This document shows, piece by piece, positions 35,736 through 47,385 of a DNA stretch of 64,000 bases. The DNA comes from Anaeramoeba flamelloides. Taxonomy: Eukaryota > Metamonada > Anaeramoebidae. The notes beneath the pieces are model-generated. The model was not told the origin of the DNA. It ran no database searches and saw nothing but the letters and a program-made list of their open reading frames with translations. The DNA is taken from positions 191,001-255,000 of the forward strand of contig JANTQA010000042.1 in NCBI GenBank assembly GCA_027625915.1, in the 5' to 3' direction. How positions within the stretch are numbered: the stretch's first letter is position 1; the number at the start of each line of letters is the position of its first letter. Made by a program: the position numbers and the translations under genes.

Positions 35736-37263
35736 ATGAAATTATTATTTTTGTTTGGGCTCATCTTAACACTTTTTTTCATCGATTTTTCTTTTTGTGA
35801 AGAATCATCTGAAAGTTTGTTGATACTCTTTTTCTTTTTTTATTATTTTTTTTTTTTTCTTTGCAACCAAACCAAAAAACAAAAACAAAAACAATAAAAA
35901 AAAAAAAGAAAAAGATTTCTCTTCAAAAAGCTTCTCTCAATTTTTAATAAATCCAAAAACAATCCTAAAATTAAAATAAATAAAAACAATTCAAAAACAA
36001 AATGTTCCCTCCTTCAATAATAATTCAACTTTTTTCTTGTTTTAATTTTCTCTTGTTTAAACAATTTTTTGATTTTTTGTTCTTCCACACCCCCAAACCT
36101 TTGTGTGGCGTGTACAAAATTTGAAACATTCATAAACAAATCAATACCCATTACAAAAATCACCAAAATTTTTCAAACAAAAAACCAATAAAAAAAAAAA
36201 AAAAGCTGAATGTGATAATCCTGTCGACTTGATCTTAATCTTGGATCACTCCGAATCTATTTTAGAGGATGAGTGGGATCAAGTAAAGGACTTTGCGAAC
36301 TCTGTTGTTGATCGCTTCAATGTCAGGGGAGACTCTGGTGCGTATATTGCCATTATCCAATTTGCAACGCGAGCAGAATTGTCGATGTGTCTTACGGGAT
36401 CCACGTGTGCACTAAGGAAAGGCATTGAGACTTCGGCTGACGTAGGAGGCACCACAAACATTTACTCTGGGCTCGAACTGTCTCAAACCGAGTTTAATGA
36501 GCATGGAAGAACAGGTGACGAGCATCAAAAATTGGTGGTTTTAATCACCGACGGTGCCGATAATACAAACACTGACGAGAAGTTGAAGGGCATTGCAGAT
36601 GATTTAAAGGACGACGATGTGAAAATATATTGTATTGGCGTCAAGACAACAGACACAAACAAAGATCGAATGTTTGGAACCTTCGAGTTGGTTGCCTCGG
36701 ATCCATTCGACGAGCACGTGGAATATGTCGAAGAGGGGTATTCCGGGTTAGGCGGTGTCCTGTCCGACATCATCAATAATGAGTGTGTCGAGTTTAGTGC
36801 CTCAAGTTGCCCAGGTGCCCTGATCGTGCTATCCTTATTATTGCTATTATTGATTAGCAACATGGTGCCACTCTTCAAAATACGACCAGAAACAAGAAGG
36901 TACACCTATTACGCACACTACGTTACCTGTTTCTTTTTAACCCTCGTTTTTATTTTGGTTTGCGCCCTGACCGCATCAAATAATTCCAAAACCCAATACA
37001 AACTGTGTGTTGCCATCATCGTCTTTACAGTCCTTGGCATTGTTACTTCAATCGTTTCAATCGCCATCCTTTGGAAACAACACAGAGATATGACACCCCC
37101 AAAGGGATTATCAAAGGCTGGCTTGGCTACCTTTGAACATGGTGGACAAACACCCTCTGGAATGAAGGCATTTAGAACAGAAGAAACGAAAGTTGACGTT
37201 CCTTATGATGACCTTAAAGAGCATCTTGATGGACGTTTAATGCACGAAGAGGAAGAAAATTAA
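35736..37263 (+). CDS. von Willebrand factor A-domain membrane protein
   Basis: Predicted surface or endomembrane receptor-like protein, 378 residues. Exon 1 (35736-35814) encodes only the signal peptide MKLLFLFGLILTLFFIDFSFCEESSE. Exon 2 (36206-37263) encodes the rest; a phase-1 junction completes a Thr codon and leads into ECDNPVDLILILDHSESI. The vWA domain (about 29-220) has an intact metal-ion site: DxSxS at 40-44, Thr in GGTT at 109-110, and Asp in LITDGAD at 142. Three transmembrane helices follow (about 230-250, 263-284, 293-316), then a cytoplasmic tail ending EEEEN. vWA domains bind protein ligands through a divalent cation; ligand and role here are unknown. Exon 2 is markedly GC-richer than its surroundings. 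The intron is 391 bp and A-rich at its 3' end. Confidence 0.88.
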
Positions 37264-38579
37264 TCAATTCATTTTGAAATTTTTTTTAAATAATGAGAGA
37301 ATATTTTCTTTTGTTCTCGTTGTTTTTGTTTTTTCGCTTCCTTTAATTTTTATAAAATCTGTTGCCAAAGAATTGTTGATCAATTTGTTTTTCATTTTTT
37401 TTCTTTCTTTTTTTCTTTTTTTCTTTCTTGTTTCTTTCTTTCTTTTCTTGTGTTTAACTTTTTTTCATTATTTACATTTTTTTTATTTTTATTTCGGAAA
37501 AATTAAAAATATATTATTACTTTTTATCATCAATTTTATTTATAATATCTTAAGGCATTATCTTGAAAGTTCATTGTAACCCAGGAATTAAGGAAATAAT
37601 TTATTTTTTTTCAAGTGATTAATGAGTAGATTTTGAGAAAAACTGTTTTTAATTAAGATTCACCGAAACCAAATAATTTTATCTCATGAAACAATAAACA
37701 TACACATAAAAAAGTGATGTGGTACAATTTTTTAATATTGAATCAATGAAATTAAAACATAAAATTTTTTTTCTGATGTCTTTCAATGAAATTCTTATAA
37801 AAGTGTGGAATTGAGGAAAAGATTTCATTCAAGTAACAAGCAAGAACACCTAAATAATGAAAGATTTATAAAAATAATATTACATTCAGATAAATTGGGT
37901 TTAGAAACTAGTTTTATCTTTTTATAAAATTTTTTATTATTCTTTGTTAAAAAGGATCGATTTGACAATAATCAATATGTAATAGGTAACAAATCCAAAA
38001 ATTTTATTCTGGATCTTAAATGAAAATCCAAAAAAAAAAAGAAAAAAATTTTAATTGTTACAATGATGAGAAAAAAAAAAAAATTCTTTAATAAAAGAGT
38101 ATAAAAAAAATGATACCAACAAAAAACGATCGGATATGAAAAAAAAAAAAATTCTTCAATTTATTTAATGTACCCAAACATCAACAACCACTGACTTCTA
38201 AATTTTGGCGTATTTCAATTCTACCCTAAAAATTATGTTAAAATTTATATTTACAATCAAAAGTTAGGATTTGTAGACTCATAGATATTTATTAAAGAAC
38301 AAATTGTATCAGCAAAAATTTAAATATTTATATAGCTATTTTTTCATTTATTTAACATCAAACAGATTATATCTATATATATATATAAATATATATAAAC
38401 CCCAAATAACTCAAAGAGGCATAGCAAAAAAATAAAAAATTCAATTTTGTTTTCAAGAACATGGCCAAATAAGATTACTTTGAAATAAATGGAATTATAA
38501 TAAACTCAAGATGAGGTTAATAATCATAAAAGAATTACATGAAAAAACTTTAAATTTTAAAAAAAATCTGTTAAAAAAT

Positions 38580-38784
38580 TTTTTAATATCCTTTCATTGG
38601 AATGCTTTATGTAAAAATTTCTCAATATATTTAGGGAATGTAAATTGTTGACAATAAGTTTTTTAATTGTAAAAAATCTATTTGTTATCTAAGAAATTTC
38701 AAATACTCTCTTTTCTTAAAGTTAATTTGGAGTTTCAAACATTTATTTTTTCAAATTTTCACTAAATAAAAATATAAAAAAAGT

Positions 38785-38815
<31 letters not shown>

Positions 38816-38900
38816 ATTAACAAAATTAGAAAAAATTATCCGATCTTAAAATTGAAAATTTATTTAGAGAAAAGTATAAAGTATAAAAAATCATAGATAT
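38580..38900. repeat. dispersed repeat of the 2095-2640 family, inverted copy
   Basis: Reverse complement matches the 27.1 kb copy: TTTCATTGGAATG, AATTTCTCAATA, TTGACAATAAG, TTAATTTGGAGTTTCAAACATT and the purine tract AAAAAAGAAAAAAAAAG. Non-coding. Confidence 0.5.
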
Positions 38901-39433
38901 TTTCTATTTATTCAATAAAACTGGTCCCATTTGACAGAAAAAGAGTTTCAATTTATAATCTTTGAAATTAAACAAATTTTTTTTTAAAACAAATTTAAAT
39001 TTATCAATAGTTTATATATATTTACATTAGGAAATTATATAATATATATATAAATATATATATATATATATTGTTTTCTAAAAATTATAATGTTTTTTTT
39101 TCGGATTATTTTTATCATTTTAAAAAAATAGTTTGTGAACTATTCATTTTACAAAACCAATTATTTAGATATTTTTTCACAGTAAAGTATATTATAGATT
39201 TAATTCATTATGATTTTTTATCGTATTCAAAGAATACATAATTTATTTTTTTTAAAATATAAAGTATAATGGTTCCTAAAACTTTTTAATTATTGTCTTA
39301 TTTGTATATAATTCTTCAGATTTTTTTAAATCTAAATGTGATTTTTTATTTTCTAATTTAAGTATTTGTAATAGTTTTATTTAAATCATGTTTCATTAAA
39401 AGAAGGAAATTCAATTTATTTGTTGTTTCATTA

Positions 39434-39629
39434 CAGTCAGTTTCACTTTTAAGGCACAAACTTCAATGAAATTTGAGGCACAATAAAATCTCAAATTAAA
39501 GCACAAAATTCAAATTCTAGTAAAAATAAATTGTAAAAAAAAAAAATTCCAAATTTTGTGCCTTAATTTGAGATTTTTTTGTACCTTAAATTTCGTTGAA
39601 AGTTTCTGCCTTAAAAGTGAAACTGACTG
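39434..39629. mobile_element. CAGTCAGTT MITE, copy 2 (196 bp)
   Basis: Starts CAGTCAGTTTCACTTTTAAG and ends CTTAAAAGTGAAACTGACTG with perfect 20 bp terminal repeats. TA is at 39432-39433 and 39630-39631. One of the best-preserved copies. Confidence 0.88.
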
Positions 39630-41159
39630 TAATTGTATATATATATATATATCCCTTAGAACCCCAAATATTCTAATTGCCTTTCAAATAAAATTTTTAA
39701 TTTTAAATGTTATCAAAGGATTATAAGATATAGAATTTATAAATTATTATCTTAGAAAGAAAAATTTATAATTAAAAATTGTATAGTTAAATACAATAAA
39801 AAAATAACTTGAAAAAAAATTTCAACATGAAAAATTTTTTTTTGGTTATTGTGATTTTATTATTTTTCCATCCAAATTTTTTAAAAAAAAATTTTTTTTT
39901 TATTTTTATTTTTTGAAAAGTTTTTCTACACATCACAAACTTCTTAGTTTTTCTGATTAAAACAGACCATACTTATTGAAAAAATTTTTTGGGGCCTTTT
40001 GCACTCCAAATTGCCTAAAATACTTTATTAAATAATTTATTCATTATAAAAGATATTTTGATATCACATAGAAAATTTGTTTTATCTACTGATTATCATT
40101 AAATATCAATATCTATATTTGATTTTAAATAATTTACAAATAAAAAAAACAATAATGGAAATTTGAAAAAAAAAATGATATTTTTTTTCATTGTAAAATT
40201 TGGTAATTTTATCAACATAATTTATTTTCAAATTTAAATAATTTGGCTAATAGTTTGAGTCTGATTAATAATTGATTTTTTTTATAATTTTTACTATTTC
40301 TTAATTTTTGACTTTTTAAAATCTATACTTATGACATAAATAATATTGTTGAATTAGAGACCATATATCAGAACTTATTTTCCAAGATCTGGATTAATTG
40401 AGATTGAAAAATTCAATTTTCACAGAGATTTTTTTCAATTTTTTACCAATAACAAAAAACGATTTTTTTTTGGTTTGGAAGATTATTTTATTCTATTTGG
40501 ATTATATTTAAAAGTTATTTTTTTATTTTTTTTTTAAAATTTAGAGTTGTTGTTTTATCTATTAAAAAGTAATTTTTTACTGATTTAAATCCAATGTAAT
40601 AAATATAAATTATTTTTCAATTTTTTTTTGTTTTGTTTTTTCAAGTATTTTCTATTGCTTGAATTCAAAATTTTTATAAAATTATTTAAATTAAACTATT
40701 TGTTTTGGCCTAAAGAAATGAATTTCATTTTTCTCTTGAATAGATATTTATTGAAATTTTGTCAGAAAAAAAAATGAAATTTTTTCGGGAATATATTTTT
40801 ATATTTATTTTTTTTATCATAAAATTAACAACGTTGTTTGATTTTTATTATTAATAAATCAATGTCTAGAGTTTTCAATAACTATTATTGTAATAAAATT
40901 TCTGACTTTTAAAAATTAAAAAAAAAAAAAAATCTTTAAAAAAAATGTAAAAATGAATAACTAATATTTTTTTGTAGAATTTGAAAAAAAAATTCAATTA
41001 CATGACTACTCTATCTTTGAAGTATTTTGACTTTTTATTCTAATTCAAATATCAATTAAATACAAATAAGAAAATAAATATATTAGTACATCAAAATCAT
41101 TATAAATCTTTTTATATAAACTTGTGAAAATTTATACAAATCCAGGGTGTTAAGGGATA

Positions 41160-41650
41160 TATAAACTAAAATTCAAAATTTTCCACACAGCTAAAACGTT
41201 CCAAACAATCACAATAATAAAATTCCATTTAAATTGGAGATAATTTTGATTTTTGTAAAATATGAAAATCATTTTTTCATCTTTTAGTTTTTCTTTTCAT
41301 TTTGTTGTTTGAATTACGTAATTTGTTTCGTTGGATCAAAATTTTTTTGAACAATTGATATTAGGTTAAAGTTGAGTTGTTCCAAATAGAAGAACTCAAA
41401 TAAAATTAATTGGTAGTATCTAACCTTTGATCGATCAATAATCCTAATAGAATTAAAACATATTTACTAATTTATTTTTTTGTTTTGCTCTCTCCAAAAT
41501 TTTTAACACACCCAAGATTTATTTGTATTGATAATTATTTATTTATTGTTTTGTGAGTATTGTAATTTATAAACAAGTGTTAACATTTCAATTAGTGAAT
41601 GGTTCTAATTTGATAAATCTTCTTGAATTGATTAAATAAGTTTTTTTCTT
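41160..41650. repeat. dispersed repeat, uninterrupted copy of the 15.1-16.3 kb family
   Basis: Runs from AAAATTTTCCACACAG to GAATTGATTAAATAAG without the insertion seen at 15.4-16.1 kb, so it serves as the empty-site reference for that insertion. Non-coding. Confidence 0.55.
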
Positions 41651-42313
41651 GAAAATCGAATTTTGGTGTGTTAAAAATTTTGAATTGGGGTTTATATATA
41701 TTAGCAGAAAACCTTTGTGATAACCTTTTTTAATTATCAGTTCATTAATAGACAATCAGTAAAGCTCATTTCAAAAATTATCATCATTTTTTTTTAGGTT
41801 TTGTTTTTATTTTTAAAATTTTTTCAGGTTTTTGTGTGTTTATAATTATTAAAAAGTGAATTATTAATTAGATTTATTAATTATTTCTCATTGAATACAA
41901 AAGATTATTATTTTTTTATATTTCAATTCATTATTTAGCATAAGTTGCGCTTTTTGAAATATTGTTTAGTTTTGATCTTAGTACACTTAATTTTTTTTAC
42001 AAGTTAATCTCGATTTAAGATTAAAATATTAAAAATACATTTTTTTCAGACAAGTTGCTTGGCGTGTCGAAAAAACAATTAAAAACTAAAAATAAATCGG
42101 TTTTTTTGTAATTTTTTATTGAAAATAAAAATAAATAAAAAAGAGGGTAATAATTTTTTAAAAAAGCTTGACAAAAAACTTTTTCAAAGTTTCTATAAAT
42201 ATAGATTACAAACTTCAATTGATCAATTTTTCAGAAATATATTAAAAAATTTTTTGATTACACTCTTTTTGGAAACGACTTGTTTAATTTAAATATTAAA
42301 TATTTAACTTCTA

Positions 42314-45300
42314 TTATTTCTTTTCAAGTTTATCCAAAGTTGAATTTTTTAATTCAATAAATTCATCAATAAAAATTAAAACCTTTTTACCTCTACCAAG
42401 ATATTCGATTGAAAAATCTCTTATCTGTTTTTTAGATCTTAATGTTAATAAAAATTTAATAAAAATTGGCTCTATTTGGTTTGATATTTTCTTCATTTGT
42501 TGATCGCACCAGTTTTTAAAATCATTTCTATAAATTTCATGAGGTTTATATTTTTTTTGGATTTCAAAATAATTTATTTTTCTTTGTTGTTTTAAATTTG
42601 GATTATTTTCCTTGTTCTCCTTTTCATTTTTTTTTTGTTTTTTTTTATTTGTTAAAACATTCTTGTTTGATTTTTGATTATTTGACTCTACCCTTGGCTT
42701 TTGCTTTGGCTTTTGCTTTTGCTTTGAATTTGGATTTGATTTTGGTTTTTTGTTTTTGTTTTTGGTTTTTGTTTTTGATTCTGATTCTGATTCTGATTCT
42801 GATTCTGATTCTGATTCTGATTCCTTTTTGATTTAATTTTTGATTTTAATTTTGATTTTTCTTTTTCTTTTACTTTTTCTTCTTCAAGGATTTCTAATAA
42901 TGATTTTTTTTTATTCTCCTTATCAATTGTCACCCATCTTTTAGTATTATTATCAACAAAAGTAATTTTTTTAGCATTTCTTTTTTTATTATTTTTGTTG
43001 GGTCCAAATATTATAGGGTTTCGATGTGTTGGAATATTATTTTCGTTGTATCCTTTTAAGTAATTTTCATCTTGTTTAATTTCCACTTTTTGTTGTGATT
43101 GGGTATCTTTTGTTAAATTTGAATCCTTTTCTTCTTTTGATTCTAAATTTTTGAACATTTCAAGTATTTCTTTCAATTGAGATTCAAATGGTGGAAAGTT
43201 GGGGTTTATATTGTTTTGAAATGTTTCTTCTTCATTTGGATAAATTAGTTTTAATGGAACAAAAAGTGGGTCAATAATTCTTTTTATTGAAACCATTTCA
43301 ATTTTTTTTTTAATAAAAAATTTTCTCATTTCATTTAATTCATAGGGCCCATTTATTTTCCCTTTGTTAAAAAGTTATTACAATAAATATTCAGAAAATG
43401 TTTACAAGTCAATTAGATAAACAAGGTAGGAGAAAAAAAAGAAGAATATAATTAAAAAGAATCAAAAAATACAAAAAAGAAAATAAAATAAAAATAGAAT
43501 ACCTGATTTGTTAGTATAAAACCATTTTGGTTCTTCATTTGGAGCTAATTCTGAAATAAAATGTTTACATCGAAATGGCCTTTTTGTTGATTTATTATTA
43601 TTATTTATTTCGATCTTTTTTTCACTTTTTTCATTTTCAATCTTTTTTAATTTTTCTTCTTCTTCTATTTTTTCTTTATTTTCCTTTATTAGTTCAAGCG
43701 TTTCCTTTTCAAATTCTTTCTTAATAAATTCCACTGTTTGTTGGATATCAGGAACAGGTTTTAAATCAGTTTTTTTTTTTCCTATTAAGATTGATATTAA
43801 AATACAATTCAATTTAGTAATCATTATTAGTTTTTGTAATTATTTGTGTAAATGGGTTGTAATAATTTATAAAAAGTTTATAGTATTAATTATTAATTTA
43901 TTGTATTTTATTTTTTATACTTTATACGTTTTCCAAATTACTTTTTTTAAAAGTTATATGGGTTCCTTAGGTCTGTTCTCTTCCATTTTTGTTTTTTTTT
44001 TAAAGTATTTGAATGAAGTACAAGGAAGAAAAAATCATTATAATAAAGTTGTTTGAATTAGATCTTAAACTAACTTGGTATGATCAGATCTTGAACAAAT
44101 TGAACAAACCGAAATGAAATAAAAAGAACAAAAGCGAACTTAAGCCAACCTGAGAGGATCTGAAACCGAACTGAAGTGAACCGAATCCAACTTTACTATT
44201 AATCTATCTCGTAGGTACTTGGCATGGGTGAATACTGCCGAGTCGTCACCTGAACTGGGTTTTTGCTGTCGAGTCGGTACCATGTACTGAAATTTTGCGG
44301 AACCAATATTTTGAAAACTTGCAACAAATTAAAATTAAAATAAAAAAAGACAAAACAAAAAAAAATAAAGAAACAAAAAGAAAATTTCGAAAATCAAATC
44401 TTATTCTTAAAAACCAACGTTTTATAGATTCAACCTATCTATCAACTTCTCATTTAAAACTTAATAAACTAGCATATTTCATTTGATCTCTATTTTGTTA
44501 AAATATTTAGATCTCTTTATTAAAATAAATTAAGGTGACTATCCAGAAATTTTTTGCATAAAAGGAAACAACCAACAACCCATTCAACACTTGAGATGTA
44601 CAAAAGAAAACTTTTAAATGAAGTTTTTTCCTTTTTTTAAGATTTTTCATGCTTTTTTATTTCTTTCTTTTCTTTCTCTTTTTCTTGTCTTTTATTAAAA
44701 AATAATTTTTTACCTTTCATTTTTAAAAGAAAAGTTATTCTATGAGCTTTAATCTTGCCTACACTAAATCTAGTATAAAAAAACACTAAATATATTTAGA
44801 TATTAAGGAAGTGCGGTGGAGTGTAGTGGAGTGCGGTGGGGTTTATAAGTTTTCTTGTGGTTTTCTGTTTATTTGTGAAGTGTTCTAGGTTTTTTTTACT
44901 TTTTAAAATAAACCGAAAATTTATTAAAATTTTCTGTTTATTACAAAAAGTAGAAAAAACCTAGAACACTTCACAAATAAACAGAAAACTCAAGAAAAGC
45001 TCACGGCGGTTTTCCAGAATAAAAAAGAAAAGAGTAAAATTTTTGATTTTTCTCAATTCTTTTCAATTCTGAAAAAAATAACGGATGTTTTTTTTTAATT
45101 TAAGAAATAAAAATTCTTTAAGAAATTTTCTTTTTATTTCTTGAATTTTAAAAAAAACCTAACGGTGGAAAGTAGGAATTATTTTTTTGAATGAACTCTC
45201 TTCAATAATAAAAAAACTAAAAAAAAAGAACAAAAATTTTTTACTGAATAGATCCAACTCTTATTGATAAATTTTGTTAAACTTCTATCAAATTTAGATT

Positions 45301-47060
45301 TATTTAAACATTTATACAACAATTAGTTTTATTGGCTGATATTTACATTGAAAAATTAATCCAACGAAATAAAAAATTTTCAATCAAAATCAAGACTTTC
45401 CGGCATAAAACCAAAAATGTGTTTTACCAGTTTCAAGAATTAACTTAATTGTTAATAAAAATAATAAGTTATTTTTTTTTGTTTTATATTCGAAACAAAG
45501 GAAATTTTGGGTTTCAAAAAAGAGACTCAAATTAATAAATTGTTTAAAATTTGTATTCATCCATTTCAAAAGCTAAAACATAAATTACAAGTAAAAATAA
45601 AATTTAAGATCTTGACAAGATTTCTTTTTTTTTTTTTTTGATACTAGTTACTTAAAAGCATAATTTATGGGTAGATATTGATTTAATTGCAGTTTTGGAT
45701 TTAGGGATTTGTAAATGTAAAAATAAAAATTTGTAATACAGCCATTTTAAAAAAGTGAAAACTGTTTTTTTATGAGATTATCTTTTTAATGATTTTGTCA
45801 GAATTAAAACTTTTCTCACATAGAAAACTTCAAAAAAGTTTTAAAAAAGTCCTCAAATTTTTAAAATGACTGCCTAAGATAAAAGTTTTTTTTTAATATT
45901 AATATTACTAAAAAACAATTATAAAATGAGAAAAAATCAAATTTTGATTCATAAAATGTGATTTGGATTTGAATCAACTGTTTTAAAAAAGTGTGGAGTA
46001 ATTTTTTTTTGATTGTGAGAATCAAAAGTTGTCCAAAAAATAAAGTTTTAAAAAGTGTTGGTCACTACTTGTTTCTGTCTTTTTATCATTTTAAGTGTTA
46101 CTTTCGAAAATTTTGAGTATAAACTTTTTTAAAACATCTGTAAAAAATTTTTTCACAGAATATTGAAAAAGTATTAGATGTAATTAATTGGTTACTGTCA
46201 AAATTAGATCAACAAAATAATCATTCCAAAGGCTGTTATGTTTCAGTTTCAAAAACTGTATCAAAAGTGCTTTTCAAAATAAGTCTAAACAGTTGGTTAA
46301 CTGAAAAGAAAACTATTCTTTCTCTGGGACGAGATCGTGTTAAAAAGTTTTTTTTTGCTCTTTTTGAGAGCTGTGAAGATACAGGAAAATTTTTTTTCTA
46401 AAAAAAAAATAGTTTGTGATGTGTTTTGATCATTTATTGTCAAAATATTTTGAAATCCACATAAAGGTAATATGTAAAATATGGTTTTGTTTGATCTTTC
46501 TTTACTGTTTTTTTTTTAAATCATCATTCAATGAAAAGCAAAAATAGATAAAAAATGAAAAAACTTACTTTTGTTAATTTTTTTATGTTTTTTTAAAAAA
46601 AGATCAGAATTAACAGGTTGAGAGAGGTTAAGTTGGAAAGGAAGATGGCTAACAGGAGGAAATTCAAAATCAACTAGAATATATTCTAGAGATTGAAAGT
46701 TTGTAGGCTTTGGTAAATTAAAAGAAAATAAATCAATCAATTTTTCTTTTGAATATTTAATAATTGGAAGAATCTTTTCTTTTTCTTCATCTTGTTCTTG
46801 TTCTTGTTCTTGTTCTTGTTCTTTTTCTTTTTCTTTTTCTTTTTCTTTTTCTTTTTCTTTTTCTTTTTCATTTTTTTGTTTTTGTTCTTTTTCTTTTTCT
46901 TGTTTTTGTTCTTTTTCTTGTTTTTGTTCTTTTTCTTGTTTTTGTTCTAGTTCTGTTTCGTTGTTTGTTTGTTTTTCTTTTTTTTCTTTTTCTTCAACAA
47001 TTTCTTTTTCATAAGAGTTTATTAAAACTGTTTCTTCTTTGTTTTCATCGCTTTCGATCA
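42314..47060 (-). CDS. GIGYF-like GYF-domain protein (4EHP-GYF type translational repressor)
   Basis: Likely adaptor that binds the cap-binding protein 4EHP and proline-rich partners to repress mRNAs. Visible exons are about 47060 (or 47050) to 46569, 43781-43503, 43361-42692 and 42581-42314; junction phases agree. Exon 1 has a long KE/QE run, then KYSKEKLIDLF, which fits the 4EHP-binding pattern Y-x4-L-hydrophobic, and a continuation (SLEYILVDFEFPPVSHLPF) aligning with GIGYF N-termini. The GYF domain spans exons 2 and 3 (KWFYTNKSG joined to KINGPYELNEMRKFF), but the name-giving GYF tripeptide is replaced by KKI. A low-complexity NQNQ/KSKS region follows. The C-terminal helical region FKNWCDQQMKKIS..YLGRGKKV resembles the end of GIGYF1/2. 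The true start is unresolved. The last intron (110 bp) is my way of reconciling two frames; a low-complexity indel is the alternative. Intron 1 is 2.8 kb. Confidence 0.78.
42779..42824. repeat. GATTCT hexanucleotide microsatellite in coding sequence
   Basis: Seven or so tandem ATTCTG units on the plus strand encode the (NQ)n run of the GIGYF-like protein on the minus strand. Such in-frame hexamer repeats change length easily, so protein length here is probably polymorphic. Confidence 0.75.
43890..44640. repeat. about 750 bp dispersed repeat, inverted partner of 60970-61640
   Basis: The reverse complement aligns from end to end with 60970-61640. Shared landmarks are CAACCAACAACCCATTCAACACTT, AATAAAGAGATCTAAATATTT, AAGAATAAGATTTG.TTTTCGAAATTTTC, GTACCGACTCGACAGCAAAAA, AGATCTGATCAT and a final TATAAAAAATAAAA. 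The GC-rich part (44180-44290) stands out from the background. Not recognised as any known family. Confidence 0.65.
44805..45180. repeat. tandem hairpin block with GTGCGGTGGA start
   Basis: Begins GGAAGTGCGGTGGAGTGTAG. The arms TTTTCTGTTTATTTGTGAAG and CTTCACAAATAAACAGAAAA (near 44863 and 44965) are exact complements about 60 bp apart, and the arms extend further with AGAACACTTC/CTAGGTTTTTT. A second, weaker hairpin follows to 45180. Related to 23060-23340. Confidence 0.7.
45740..45872. mobile_element. CAGCCATTTT MITE, short copy (about 133 bp)
   Basis: Starts CAGCCATTTTAAAAAAGTG after TA. The right end TTTTTAAAATGACTG is its inverse with one change. Inner GAAAACTGTTTTTTT and AAACTTCAAAAAAGTTTT parts are also complementary. 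Related to 8950-9230. Confidence 0.6.
46159..46401 (+). other. coding-like open segment (possible exon), unidentified
   Basis: A TTTTTTCACAG acceptor-like site ends at 46158. An 80-codon open frame follows to TAA at 46401 with mixed composition (VINWLLSKLDQQNNHSKGC, SWLTEKKTILSLGRDRVKKF, ALFESCEDTG). It has no ATG, so it would be a terminal exon or a remnant. It lies antisense within intron 1 of the GIGYF-like gene. Local base composition is less AT-rich than its surroundings. A few open frames of this length are expected by chance in the window, so support is modest. No family recognised. Confidence 0.35.
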
Positions 47061-47289
47061 CTTTATTTTTTGTCGTTGTTTTTTTTTTTTTTTTTTTTTA
47101 TTATTTTGTTTTGTTTTGGTTCCTTTTGTTCTTTTTTTTTTCTTTCCTAAGTCTGTTAAAACATCAAACATTTGACACACAATTTAATTCCTTGAAGGAT
47201 GTCAAAGGGAAAATTTCAAAAAATAAATTTGAAATGTTTTAATTGTGAAGAATTAAGTTTTTTGGTTTGGGTTTCAGTTCTCAACCAAC

Positions 47290-47347
47290 CTATTCTTTTT
47301 TAGAAGTTCTTCTTTTTCTAAATGATTTCCAGTTCTGTCAAAAATGG
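47290..47347 (-). other. candidate 58 bp upstream exon of the GIGYF-like gene
   Basis: Minus-strand segment with a TTTTTTAG acceptor and an AG|GTTGGT donor, encoding IFDRTGNHLEKEELLKKN with phase 2 at its end. The phase would join an AG at 47051-47052 so that exon 1 starts at 47050. This would place more N-terminal sequence before the KE run. The acceptor side of that junction is A-rich, so the model is tentative. Confidence 0.35.
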
Positions 47348-47385
47348 CTAAAAAATATGAAAGGTAATTCATATAAATTAAAATA

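Larger units (their letters stand above)
37264..42313. other. 5 kb gap between convergent genes (vWA and GIGYF-like)
   Basis: Includes an inverted copy of the dispersed repeat family (about 38580-38900), one CAGTCAGTT element (39434-39629), (TA)n runs near 38370-38395 and 39040-39070, and the intact copy of the repeat interrupted at 15.1-16.3 kb (about 41160-41650). The stretch 39900-41000 is the most T/A-monotonous part of the window. I see no gene. Confidence 0.55.
43782..46568 (-). other. 2.8 kb first intron of the GIGYF-like gene
   Basis: GTAAGT donor at the 46568 side, AATAG acceptor at 43782, phase 1 on both sides. It carries the repeat 43890-44640, a hairpin block (44805-45180), a CAGCCATTTT element (45740-45872) and a coding-like open segment on the opposite strand (46159-46401). 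Confidence 0.6.

Noticed and set aside
37274-37579. 101-codon F/L-rich frame after the vWA gene
   Set aside because: T-rich 3' trailer. A hydrophobic run with no other features, directly downstream of a good stop codon.
46764-47150. 128-codon plus-strand frame rich in F, L and V
   Set aside because: Antisense shadow of the KE/QE repeat exon of the GIGYF-like gene.
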